Assembly: GCA_014155875.1 (NCBI GenBank)
Contig: JACEFZ010024489.1
Span: forward strand, 541,501-605,500
Direction of reading: 5' to 3'
From: Cepaea nemoralis
Taxonomy: Eukaryota; Mollusca; Gastropoda; Stylommatophora; Helicidae
DNA: 64,000 nucleotides
Every line of letters begins with the position of its first letter. Position 1 is the stretch's first letter. Of this stretch, positions 55,428 to 64,000 are shown piece by piece. The notes beneath the pieces are model-generated. The model was not told the DNA's origin, ran no database searches, and saw only the letters and a list, made by a program, of their open reading frames with translations. The position numbers and the translations under genes were made by a program.

Positions 55428-57725
55428 TTAATGGTCATATTCTCTATTTGTATGTGGCCAGAGCTTTTTAGCCATTCCGTCTCTTGAAATTACCATATAT
55501 TCTGTCTTATCTTGGTTGATAACCAGCCCCATCTGTTGGGCTTTTTCCTTTAAGTGAGTCAATATTTCCAATGTCTTTTGTTCACTTTGCCCTATAATAT
55601 CTATATCATCTGCATAACCAAGCAGCTTGGATGTTCCACCAATATCACATTCCTCCTTTACCTTCCTTACAACTTTCTCTAGAGCCAGATTGAAGAGTAG
55701 CGGCGATAGTGCATCACCCTGTTTCAAGCCAGATGTTATTTGGAAGGGGTCTGATTTCCTGCCTTTATATGTTACTATATTATAAGTATCTTCCATGCAT
55801 AGTCTGGTCATGTTGATTAACTTCCTTGGTATTCCAAATTCCTGCATAGCATTCCATAGACTATTCCTATGGACACTATCATAAGCCTTTTTAAAATCCA
55901 CAAAAATGTTATGGAGATCTCTTTTATATTCCCAATGTTTCTCGGCTATTTGTCGTAAGATAAATATCTGATCTATTGTTGATCTGTTTTGTCTAACACC
56001 CGCCTGGTAGTCACCTAATATGTCTTCTGAATATGGTTTTAGTCTATTTAGTAATACTGCGGATAGTATCTTATAGCTTGTGGGCAGTAGTGATATTCCT
56101 CTATAATTTCCACATTGGAACGTGTCTCCTTTCTTAAAGATAGGTATCAATAATGACTCTTTCCAGTCATGGGGTAATTCTTCTGTCCTCCAGATTTTTA
56201 TTATTAGTTCGTATAGCTTTAGATGTAATGCATGGCCACCTGCCTTTATAAATTCAGCAGCAATTCCATCAGTCCCAGTTGCCTTATTGTTTTTAAGTCG
56301 TGTGATTACATATAGGATTTCTTGAAATGTAGGTTCTTCAATTTGTGGTTCGCATGTTAGAACCTCTTCCTGTGGGAAAATGTTACTTGGAGCTTCACAA
56401 TTTAGTAATTCAATAAAATATTCTTTCCATGTGTTGCACATTTCCTCATTGGTATTTATCATATTCCCATTTTTGTCTTTTAAACCATATGTGTTTTGTT
56501 GGTGCCCTCGTTTCATTGACTTCACATCTTTAACAAATTTTCTGGATTCATTTTTATGGTGATTAGTTTCCATATCTTTGATTATATTACTCATATATTC
56601 TCGCTTCTGCTGTCTGACTATTTTTGTAGCCTCTTTACATTCATTTCTATAATGCTCTTCCTTTTGGATGTTATTGATGTCATTTAACCATACATGTCTG
56701 GCATTCTTCTTCCTAATGACTGCTTCTTCACATTTTTGATTGAACCATCTGTTCTTTCTATGCGTGGTTAACACACCGAGACATTCTTCTGCGGTAGATT
56801 GAATTGTATTCTTGATGTTCAACCAAGTTTGGTCAACGCTTTCCTCCAAAGGGTTTTGCAGAGTTTCAAGTTTACATCTTATTTCATCTGTAAATTTCTC
56901 TTCGACTGTAATGACTTGTAGTTTTTCTCTGTTATATGTTGGGTGTAATCTTTGTAATTTAGTATAGAAACCTCTCTTAAGTTTTATTTTAAATTTTGCT
57001 CCAAAGAGGAAGTGGTCACTGTGGCACTCAGCTCCTCTATAACTTCTGACTTGCTGTATGTTTGATGCATTTCTGTTGTTAATTAAAATGTGATCTATTT
57101 GATTATAGGTTCTCTTGTCACATGATTTCCAAGTTTGTTTGTGTATATCCTTTCTTTGTAGTCTGGTACTGCTAATCTGCAGTCCTTTGGCTTCTGCCAG
57201 GTTGATGACTCTCCATCCATTATCATTTGAAGTTGTATGTAGGCTTTCCATACCGGCCACTTTTTTATTAGTTTGCTCTCTACCTATTTTTGCATTGAAG
57301 TCTCCCAGCACAATCAGGATGTCCTGTTTGGGGGTTTCTTCTATGACATCTTCCAGATCATTATAAAAGTCTTCTTTAATATCATCTTCTTTCTCTTCAG
57401 TAGGTGCTTGTACATTAATCATCGTTATATTTTTCCATTTACCTTTTATTCGTAATTTACTAATCCTGTCATTAAAAGCTTTAAAGTTTAAAACGTTCCC
57501 CCATAACTCTTTTTTGATGACAAATCCTGTTCCTAATTCATGTTTATTTTGGGTGTTTCCTCCATATATTATAATCATTCCATTTTGCTCTAAAGTACCC
57601 TCTCCTGGCCACCTTATTTCTTGAATTGCTGTTATATCCATTTGATATTCAACCAGCTCCCGGGTTAGTTCTTCGGCCGCTCCAGCTCGATATAGTGTCC
57701 ATACATTCCATGTTCCAAATCTCAA
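55428..57725 (-). CDS. LINE ORF: AP endonuclease and reverse transcriptase (765 codons)
   Basis: Endonuclease (residues 1-240): begins MRFGTWNVWTLYRAGAAEEL; metal-binding glutamate in TAIQEIRWPGEG, LIVLGDFNAKIG, and SDHFLFGAK as the catalytic His motif. Linker with FNQKCEEAVIRKKNARHVW. RT (about 440-740): YRGISLLPTSYKILSAVLL, motif A FVDFKKAYDSVHR, GLKQGDALSPLLFN and motif C LGYADDIDIIG. It would nick the target and prime cDNA from it in the nucleus. The ORF leaves its proper frame near 55465 (last residues PHTNREYDH are out of frame), so the thumb and C-terminal part are lost. Similar proteins are often named 'craniofacial development protein 2-like' in databases. The start ATG is the first of the ORF and gives a complete first strand of the endonuclease. 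Confidence 0.9.
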   Translation of the reverse strand: MRFGTWNVWTLYRAGAAEELTRELVEYQMDITAIQEIRWPGEGTLEQNGMIIIYGGNTQNKHELGTGFVIKKELWGNVLNFKAFNDRISKLRIKGKWKNITMINVQAPTEEKEDDIKEDFYNDLEDVIEETPKQDILIVLGDFNAKIGREQTNKKVAGMESLHTTSNDNGWRVINLAEAKGLQISSTRLQRKDIHKQTWKSCDKRTYNQIDHILINNRNASNIQQVRSYRGAECHSDHFLFGAKFKIKLKRGFYTKLQRLHPTYNREKLQVITVEEKFTDEIRCKLETLQNPLEESVDQTWLNIKNTIQSTAEECLGVLTTHRKNRWFNQKCEEAVIRKKNARHVWLNDINNIQKEEHYRNECKEATKIVRQQKREYMSNIIKDMETNHHKNESRKFVKDVKSMKRGHQQNTYGLKDKNGNMINTNEEMCNTWKEYFIELLNCEAPSNIFPQEEVLTCEPQIEEPTFQEILYVITRLKNNKATGTDGIAAEFIKAGGHALHLKLYELIIKIWRTEELPHDWKESLLIPIFKKGDTFQCGNYRGISLLPTSYKILSAVLLNRLKPYSEDILGDYQAGVRQNRSTIDQIFILRQIAEKHWEYKRDLHNIFVDFKKAYDSVHRNSLWNAMQEFGIPRKLINMTRLCMEDTYNIVTYKGRKSDPFQITSGLKQGDALSPLLFNLALEKVVRKVKEECDIGGTSKLLGYADDIDIIGQSEQKTLEILTHLKEKAQQMGLVINQDKTEYMVISRDGMAKKLWPHTNREYDH

Positions 57726-58014
57726 AAGTCCTTTAACGTTCCAAGGTCGTTGTCCAGATAAGTCAGTCGGATATCGAGGCTCATGTATCTGTTTCGTAAC
57801 AAAGAAAGGTTTTTACAAAGGTGGGGATGTTAACCCCACGCTTCAACCCCCAACCTGGAGGACCAGGGTGTTTCTCTTTGTCTGTTCTCTACCCTTTGAC
57901 CTGTCCGGCTTGGGAGGCCCTGCTGGTAGCTACGCTACCGCCGGCATAGCTCTCAGGGTCATTGAGAAACTCAAGCTCCCCCACCACGACAAGGTGGAAA
58001 CACCATCGGGGGAG

Positions 58015-58443
58015 AAGAAATATGAATGGTGATGGAAAATATGATAACATTAAGAATGAAATGAGAAGACTAATGTTAACCTGTTAAGTATATGTGAGAC
58101 CAGATGGACAGGAATGGGCATTATAACATCTGAGGAATATAGAATAATCTATTCTGGTGGAGAGAAACAACAGCGATTATAATGGATACAGAGACAGCAA
58201 AATCGATCAAAGGATGTTGGACTGTATCAGACAGAGTGTTACTGGTGAAGTTGAGTGGAAGACCTTTTGGTGTCAACAAGTTTATGCATCAATAGCTGAC
58301 AGTAGCGATGACAGCATTGGGGAATTTATAATGATTTAGTGAATGCCTTCAAGAATTCTAAAGTAGATATCATAATGGTTGACTTGAATGCCACAGTTTG
58401 AAACCAACAGAACGGATGTATAGTAGACAAGTATGGACTAGGG
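58015..58443 (+). mobile_element. Oldest LINE of the nest, second part (endonuclease)
   Basis: Continues the endonuclease of 52855-53060: EEYRIIYSGG, YNDLVNAFKNSKVDIIMV then a DLNATV stretch (the GDFN-like motif) up to CIVDKYGLG, in several frames. It is cut at 58443 by the hAT end; the rest is not found in the window. Confidence 0.72.
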
Positions 58444-58531
58444 CAGGGGTCACCAAACTTTTTTCACGGCGGGCCGGATAACTGACAAAATGACTAGCGC
58501 CGGCCGCATATTCATTCTGTACAATACTTGC

Positions 58532-58778
58532 GCCGGACTCCGTGGCGAAGGTCTTATGGACGCGGTTCGTAATCCCGTATACCCTCGTTCAAAACACAGC
58601 CGCGCGCGATTTGGCAGCAGACCGCATTGTGCTGGTTTTTTACGCTATGGAATGGGTGCCAGTCGTTCAGAAAGCAATGGCAAACTTCTGAACGTCAACT
58701 TGCCAAGACATTAAAAAACAGCAAAAAATGCTGGCGTTGACTGCAAACGTCCTGTAAAGGATATGCAACTAACTTTAA
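58532..58778 (+). mobile_element. SINE2 inside the hAT element
   Basis: GCCGGACTCCGTGGCGAAGG head, TTCAGAAAGCAATGGCAAAC core, CCTGTAAAGGATATGCAACT end. TSD CAATACTTGC (58522-58531) / CAATGCTTGC (58779-58788), one mismatch. Confidence 0.88.
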
Positions 58779-58858
58779 CAATGCTTGCAAGCCACAACGA
58801 AAGCTCTGTGAAAAACGACGAAATACTAAGTTAATCATGGCTGAGTGGCGTGCAATGC

Positions 58859-58859
58859 A

Positions 58860-58924
<65 letters not shown>
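58859..58924. repeat. (CA)n microsatellite
   Basis: About 65 bp of CA. The polycysteine/valine ORF over it is an artefact. Confidence 0.97.
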
Positions 58925-58930
<6 letters not shown>

Positions 58931-59061
58931 AAATAAAAAAATAAAAAATAATAAAAAGACAACCAACATACTTTATTTAGTAAAAACAGTTACAAAGAAG
59001 GCGACGTTAGCAAAAAGATAGTTACATCAGACCCAGTGTGCACATATCCGAATCTCACAAA

Positions 59062-60880
59062 CTAAGCAGGAAAAAAGGTTAGTGAGATTTGTGAAATTTG
59101 ATATTTGGCTTTCAAGATACCATCAATGTTTTGTTTGGAATCGCTGCATCGAATCAATCGCATTACTTTCAAATGTTCATCAGTCAATCTCGTTCGATAT
59201 GTTGATTTCACATACTTCGTTTTTGTCAATAGTTGCTCATAAACATACGTTGTTCCAAATGCCATACCAGCGGCAAATTTCTTCATTTTCGGAAACTCAA
59301 CATCAGGTAAGCAGCGGTAAAATTCAACAAATTTTCCTTCTCTGTGCTTTTCTTTCAACAAATCATTTGCTTGCAAATCAATGGGCTCCAACTGTAGTTC
59401 AAATGGCACATCATCAAGGTTACAATCAAACGGAATCTGGAATAGAAGAATGTCACTCTCAGTTCTGTAAAGATTTGAAAATCTCTCCAAAAATTGCTTC
59501 TTTAAGTCACGAATAATTTTTTTTTTTTTCCTGAAAATCGAAGTTGACATCTTCGGCGGTTGTAGCGCAAAACTCATTGAAACAGTGAAAATGAGAAATG
59601 TTTTCTCCTTCCACTTGTGCTTCAAACAATGATATCTTTCCCCGAAATCATTTCATGATTCTGTAGGGATCACAGACGAGATTATCCTTTCCCTGAAGTT
59701 TCAAATTCAGTTCATTCATTTGGGATGTGATGTCGACCAAAAATGACAACTTCAACAGCCAGGTAGGATCTGACAGTTGTGGGTCAGCTCTATCTTTTTC
59801 AGTGAGGAAAGCATCTATTTCGTTTCGAGGCTTGTAAAAACGAAACAGGCCTTTACCGCAGCTGAGCCACCTCACTGATGTGGGATAAGGCAAGTCACAG
59901 AATTCAGAATCAATTTCTTCAAGAAATGCCTGGAACTGACGGTGATTAAGTGCATGTCCCCGAATGAAGTTCACAGCAGAAACGACTGGTTTCAGTACGC
60001 AAGAAATATCTAAGTCTTTCCCATAGAGTACTTGCTGATTATGATGAAGTGTATGAACAAATCGCCCGGAATTTGCAAATCTTCTGATCCCTGATATGCC
60101 CTATCAGACTCTTCCTCACTCCAGTCATGATTTTTCATCTATTAACTGTAAAACCTCGAAGCTGATTCGATTGAAGGTTATAGTCTTGCAAAACATGTTG
60201 CACTTCCATGAAAATGTCTTTTACAGTTGTTGTTCCATGCATGCTGCAAACGGATGCTAACTCGTCCGTTATCTGAAAGTCCAAATTGACACCACGAATG
60301 AACACAAGAAGTTGTGACGTATTCGAGAGATCAGCAGACTCATCCAGCGCCAGAGAATACCACAACACGTTCCTAGTTTTCTCGCGCATCTGTAGCACTA
60401 TGTTCTCTCCAAGTTCTGTTCTTCACAAACTGAACTTACCGAAAGGCTGATAGTTCCAAACAAATCGGCTTTCTCGGGATACAAGTCATTTGCTGCTTCC
60501 AATAATACACTCTTTGATGAAGTTGCCATCAGTAAACGGTTTTCCTCGTTCTGCCACTTTATACACTATTTTGTAACTTGTATGAGTGACAGATTCGTTT
60601 TTGGCAAAGTTTCTCGTGAAGAGATTTCTTTGTGCTCCTAAACCACGTTTCGTGGACTCATATTTCTCAGAGCGTAACTTTCCAGTAAACTTTGAATATG
60701 TTCATAGATGTTTTGTTTCCGTGGTGACGCCGAAGATTGTACTCTTACAACGTCCTGCATATTACGCAACTGTTTTCCCTGCATATTACGCAACTGGATT
60801 TCTAGTCCTTTGTTTCCACAAAGAAGTACTTTACTCCCTATTCTTCATTAAAATGCGACACTCTGCGTCCACTTTTCTTT
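59062..60880 (-). pseudogene. hAT transposase, GTF2IRD2-like
   Basis: Three minus-strand pieces in order: 60880-60400 with a BED-like zinc-finger trace (CVICRTL, stop, EYNLRRHHGNKT near 60735) and frameshifts; 60398-60135 with LALDESADLSNTSQLLVFIR and LDFQITDELASVCSMHGTTT, the start of the RNase H-like transposase fold; 59974-59648 with VRWLSCGKGLFRFYKPRNEI and WLLKLSFLVDITSQMNELNL; 59625-59062 with FAAGMAFGTTYVYEQLLTKT and RTRLTDEHLKVMRL, the C-terminal dimerisation region. These are the landmarks of hAT-derived GTF2IRD2/EPM2AIP1-type proteins. At least four frameshifts or stops; a 15-bp duplication near 60760-60795. Confidence 0.85.
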
Positions 60881-61121
60881 CTTAGTAGCCTTAATGAAGG
60901 GTGAAGTAATATGGATTTGAAAATGAAAAAGACATTGAATTAGAAACATAATTAAAATTCTATTGAAACACAAGAAAAGCAGAGGATTAGGTGTCACTGG
61001 TGAAGCTACGGCTCACCAAAGGTACATATAAAGTTTATAGGTACCATTGGTAATAGAATATATCTCATAATAAGTTTTGCAAAATGTATAAATAGGGCCG
61101 GCCTAAATGACGTGCCTAGAG

Positions 61122-61592
61122 CAGAGTTTTTCAATTGGGGTTACGCTAGTGGCAGCCAGGGGTTAAGCCGAAACAGACCGAAATCGCCTAAATGCAACAT
61201 TTCTGGCCATCTGGTTTATTACATAAAGTAGGACAGAGACACTTGGATCATCGCACAGAGTTCCTTGAACAACGTAAACATTTGCGTAAGGATCTGCTCC
61301 AGCAGAAAGGTTGAGTCCAGCAGAAAGGCGGGAGTCTCTGTGGCCAAGTGGTCAAGCCGTTTGACTTGGGCTCCGAAGGTTGTGGGTTCGATTCCGGGCC
61401 GCGTCCTTTGGTTCACTTCGGAGTTAAATTTTTCGGAGACTCCTGTGGGTCGTCGCTAGAGCTACGGAGTTCGAGCTTGGTGCGACGCTTTCCGCGCTGC
61501 AGAAAGAGACGGAGCCATACCGGATAAAACCCGGTGCGATTAAGTCGACTCTGTCGCCTTTTTTTTTTTTATAGAAAGGTTGAAAAACACTG
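61122..61592. mobile_element. hAT MITE with exact 8-bp duplication, carrying a SINE1
   Basis: Ends CAGAGTTTTTCAATTGG and GGTTGAAAAACACTG. TSD GCCTAGAG at 61114-61121 and 61593-61600. About 230 bp without the SINE1 at 61330-61571. Non-coding. Confidence 0.92.
61330..61571 (+). mobile_element. SINE1 inside the hAT MITE
   Basis: Complete from GGGAGTCTCTGTGGCCAAGT, B box GGTTCGATTCC, to CTGTCGCC and a T run. Short flanking repeat AGAAAGG. Confidence 0.92.
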
Positions 61593-61600
61593 GCCTAGAG

Positions 61601-61864
61601 ACCAGATTGGTGAAACCTTGACCAGGTAATTCTTCTGAGCTAGGGATAATATTTTCGTAATAACACGAGACTCTTGTATAATTTTATGCTATGTTTGCTA
61701 CTTTATTGCCTCTATTCACTCTTGTAGTTCACTAATCTATGACTGTCAAACAAAGAAATCCTTGTTACATACCTATAAAATGGATGACTGTCAAAAAGAA
61801 TTAACTATTTCTGGAGCATCGGACCTGTGTTGACAGCCTGGTTGCATCTGGGGGAGGGAAAGGT
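61601..61864. other. Nothing recognised
   Basis: Unassigned AT-rich sequence. Confidence 0.4.
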
Positions 61865-61900
61865 GAGTGTGTGTGTGTGTGTGTTTTTTGTGTGTGTGGT
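61865..61900 (+). repeat. (GT)n microsatellite
   Basis: Short GT run broken by six Ts. Confidence 0.9.
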
Positions 61901-61964
61901 GCCATGGAAACCATGGTAACGTCAGAGCGTAGGCGGCGCTACCACGAGCCGGGGAAGGACTTGG

Positions 61965-62042
61965 ATTGGGGACGGAGCGCTTATGGGAATGCCCCGAATG
62001 CTGTGATGTCGGTTCCTAAATCAATCAATCAATCAATCATGA
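61965..62042 (+). mobile_element. 3' tail of I-type LINE, (AATC)n
   Basis: GGGGACGGAGCGCTTATGGG, AATGCCCCGAATGCTGTGAT, GTCGGTTCCTAAATCAATC: the last 75 bp of the LINE that ends at 55335, including the same tail unit. Confidence 0.85.
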
Positions 62043-62124
62043 TTCAAATGTTGTCTCCGTGTGACGATGAAGTCTAGATGATACCAATGGCCGGATCTTG
62101 AGTGTTTCCGTGTGACCTTATGCC

Positions 62125-62360
62125 TGGGAGTCTCTGTAGCGAAGTGGTCAAGCCGTTTGACTCGTGCTCCGAAGGTCGTGTGTTCGATTCCGGGCCGCGT
62201 CCTTCGGTTTACGAGTTAAATGTTTCGGAGACTCCTGTGGGTCGTCGCTAAAAGCTACGGAGTTCGTGCTTTGTGCGACGCTTTCCGTGCTGCGGAAAGA
62301 GACCGAACCATATGGGATAAAACCCGGTGCAATGAAGTCACCCTGTCGACTATTTAAGCG
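62125..62360 (+). mobile_element. SINE1, complete, exact 10-bp target duplication
   Basis: GGGAGTCTCTGTAGCGAAGT to TATTTAAGCG. TSD ACCTTATGCC at 62115-62124 and 62361-62370. No T-run tail, unlike other copies. Confidence 0.95.
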
Positions 62361-62690
62361 ACCTTATGCCGATCTTTTGTTTTAAAAAAGAGTTTATAAT
62401 ACATAGGTCATTTCTGGTGCAATAGACGTGTAAAATGGACTTTTGCCTTTAATTAATTAATCTTTTTCTTACGTCTTAAAGCTAGCGTAGTGTTCGGATA
62501 GACAACAGGAAGAATAACATCTGGGAGTCAGTCACGACCCGGGTGGGCTCGTCCCCATACAGTGTACAGACGATATAAATATTTGTGAAAGGGGGGTACA
62601 TTTCGTGATCGGAAACCTCATGTTGTGAAAACTGTGGAAACAGATACATTTAATTAGTAACTACTAACTTTTATATATTCAGTTTCATAT
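62361..62690. other. Nothing recognised
   Basis: AT-rich, no ORF of note. Confidence 0.4.
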
Positions 62691-62765
62691 CTTGTTTTTC
62701 ATGAAGTTGTATCGGTGTATGTTTGTTGTTTATGCACTGACGAAGGCTTTGGCCGCAACGTCCAT
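62691..62765 (+). other. Repeat with hammerhead-like core, copy 2
   Basis: ATCGGTGTATGTTTGTTGTT, then CTGACGAAGGCTTTGGCCGC and AACGTCC. CTGACGA, a GGC-TTTG-GCC hairpin and GCAAC (GAAAC expected) followed by GTC resemble a hammerhead core with one substitution. Related to 13062-13131. Confidence 0.4.
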
Positions 62766-63492
62766 TCTGTTCCTTGCGATCGCGTTTTAAACAAGCTTAT
62801 CGATTCTCTTTAGTTTTCGTGTGTTGTGTCCGAGTGGGAGAGCGTGAGTGTGTGTGTGTGGTGATTCATTCATTGCGCCACCGTGGAGTTTCTACCCCTG
62901 ACGAGGCTCTTCTGTGGTTAACATAAGAAAACACACAAGCGGAAGGGGGTGTTCACTGATCTATATTTAGACTCTTGTCTGCCATGTACACAATTTCATG
63001 TCCAGCAACGAAGTTGTCGGTGGCAGAACAAGATTGAATCGTATTATTATTACATACTTCTGTATATTTATCTAAGGGTATGTTGTAAAGCACGACTTTA
63101 GCTGTGGTTATTGAGTTGTGGATATGTTTAAATGGAGTTGCTACGTTTTGTTTTCAAATATTATTTTAAGTTTTCTTTCATTAGATTTAGTTTTAGAGAC
63201 TTTTTTTTCCCGTCAGTTGTCAGTCGTTGGTTTCATTTCCTACACTTGACTATGTCGTGACTTGTCTTCTCGCTTTTCGAGTCTCACAAAGGATAGATAT
63301 TTAGAATCATTCATTACACTAATATTATTTTATCAAGTGTTACTTTTACAATGTAGATTTTGTTCTGTTATTCTCTTTAATCCACCTCTAAGTAACAAAA
63401 TATGAATTTATCATTTATGAATCTGCTGACCTGGTCAGGTGGCCCACCCCCAACCAAAACCAAATCATCAAATGTAACTATTTTTATTTGGT
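62766..63492. other. Nothing recognised
   Basis: About 730 bp, T-rich, no ORF or repeat I can support. Confidence 0.45.
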
Positions 63493-63499
63493 AGCATAT

Positions 63500-63789
63500 C
63501 CCGCTAATCACTGGTATCATGAAGGCTAATAGACTACAATGGCTGGGGCATATAGAAAGAATGGAAGATAATAGGGAAACAAAACTCGCTTACACTCAGG
63601 AAATAAATGACCGGTAGACCCCGAGGTAGACCAAGAAGGCGGTGGAGAGATAATATACATACAGACCTACAAGCACTTGGAATCAACGACTGGCAAGAGA
63701 AGGTCCACCAGAGAGACGAATGGAGACAGATTGTATTTGCAGCAAAGAACCTCAATGGCTCGGAATGCTGAAGAAGAAGAAGAAGAAGA
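63500..63789 (+). mobile_element. 5'-truncated copy of the RTE-type LINE, (GAA)n tail
   Basis: Nucleotide match to the minus strand of 53061-53365 (ATGAAGGCTAATAGACTACA ... ACCTCAATGGCTCGGAATGC) with a few differences; one extra base breaks the reading. Flanked by AGCATATCCC at 63493-63502 and 63790-63799, partly overlapping the LINE start. Confidence 0.92.
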
Positions 63790-63839
63790 AGCATATCCCT
63801 TAACTTACAGCATTCTTCAGCTACTGTTGATGTACTAGG

Positions 63840-63905
63840 CAAGATTACGCTCAGTAGTTTGCCATTGCTTTCTGAGCAAACCAGCTCACATACCCCTTAA
63901 GCCTT
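63840..63905 (-). mobile_element. SINE2 core fragment
   Basis: Minus strand TCAGAAAGCAATGGCAAACT, then ACTGAGCGTAATCTTGCC, preceded by GGGTATGTGAGCTGGTTTGC (the GAGCCGGCCGCTCAG region of the Ser/Leu-headed subfamily). Confidence 0.7.
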
Positions 63906-64000
63906 AAGTAAGTTGTTGACGCAGCGAGAACCGCTACCGTTTCTTGCGCACATCACTATGTAACTATTAATATTAATTTATTTAATAATTATTGTTTTAA
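63906..64000. other. Right edge, nothing recognised
   Basis: Continuation of a decayed SINE2 head is possible (CGCAGCGAGAACCGCTACCG). Confidence 0.3.

Larger units (their letters stand above)
53061..58014 (-). mobile_element. Nearly full-length RTE-type LINE with 13-bp target duplication
   Basis: Begins at about 58014 with a 5' leader (GTTTCCACCTTGTCGTGGTG ... GAGCTATGCCGGCGGTAGCG), then the long endonuclease/RT ORF, and ends at 53061 in a (GAA)n tail. The TSD AAGAAATATGAAT is exact at 53048-53060 and 58015-58027. The body is split by the insertion at about 53610-55335. The C-terminal part after the insertion (53608-53087) has RPVVLCGSETW-like sequence, FGPIRDTQSGEWKRRSNKDI, RLQWLGHIERMEDNRETKLA and a RRPRGRPRRRW patch. 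A frameshift near 55465 and others at 53500-53560 break the ORF. Confidence 0.94.
58444..60900 (-). mobile_element. Decayed hAT (Charlie-like) transposon, one end recognised
   Basis: The left end CAGGGGTCACCAAACTTTTT, followed by CACGGCGGGCCGGAT, is a typical hAT Charlie terminus. The transposase remnant lies at 59062-60880 on the minus strand. The matching right end was not found in the window, so the right limit given is the limit of recognisable coding sequence. A SINE2 and a (CA)n tract lie inside the left part. Confidence 0.75.

Overview
This is a eukaryotic, almost entirely repetitive window. No rRNA, no functional tRNA gene, no CRISPR array and no host protein-coding gene could be supported. 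The mix of RTE-type LINEs, I-type LINEs with RNase H, Ty3/gypsy elements with integrase placed before the expected reverse transcriptase, hAT elements, several tRNA-headed SINE families and very abundant microsatellites fits a lophotrochozoan, most likely a mollusc (perhaps a sea slug or other gastropod). That placement is inference from family resemblance, not from a marker gene.

Layout. 0-3.9 kb: LINE fragments, one hAT MITE with an exact 8-bp target-site duplication (TSD), SINE pieces. 3.9-12.35 kb: two large arrays of a 39-bp minisatellite (about 60 and 73 units) separated by a 3.2-kb spacer; they share a nearly identical 444-bp block, and part of the second has a higher-order pattern. 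12.4-22.8 kb: microsatellites, SINEs, LINE tails and a 70-bp minisatellite split by a SINE. 22.78-28.39 kb: a complete LTR retrotransposon insertion (TSD ATCGG, LTRs about 98% alike by eye) whose interior is folded back: a gag-protease-integrase segment lies in opposite orientation to the LTRs, bounded by inverted arms of about 716 bp. 28.4-34.1 kb: fragments of at least four LINE families and SINEs. 35.5-42.6 kb: a 7.1-kb element with inverted arms of 1.24 and 0.93 kb and no recognised transposase. 45.04-50.73 kb: a second gypsy-type LTR element (TSD GTTTC, proline-type primer binding site) inserted in a SINE; its two LTRs differ by 1.45 kb and its pol has lost the integrase core and reverse transcriptase in frame. 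52.85-58.44 kb: a three-deep nest of LINEs: an old endonuclease-bearing LINE interrupted by a nearly full-length RTE-type LINE (13-bp TSD), itself interrupted by an I-type LINE carrying RNase H. 58.44-61.6 kb: a decayed hAT element with a GTF2IRD2-like transposase plus a hAT MITE carrying a SINE. 61.6-64 kb: SINE1, LINE tails and a 5'-truncated copy of the LINE from 53-58 kb.

How the parts work together: the window is best read as a record of insertions. SINE2 and SINE1 copies keep TSDs of about 10-11 bp, so LINE machinery has mobilised them; SINEs landed in hAT elements, LTR elements landed in SINEs, and LINEs landed in LINEs. Most polyproteins carry frameshifts or stops. The longest intact reading frames are the 765-residue LINE endonuclease/reverse transcriptase (57725-55428), the 659-residue deleted gag-pol (46630-48609) and the 376-residue RNase H part (54181-55311).
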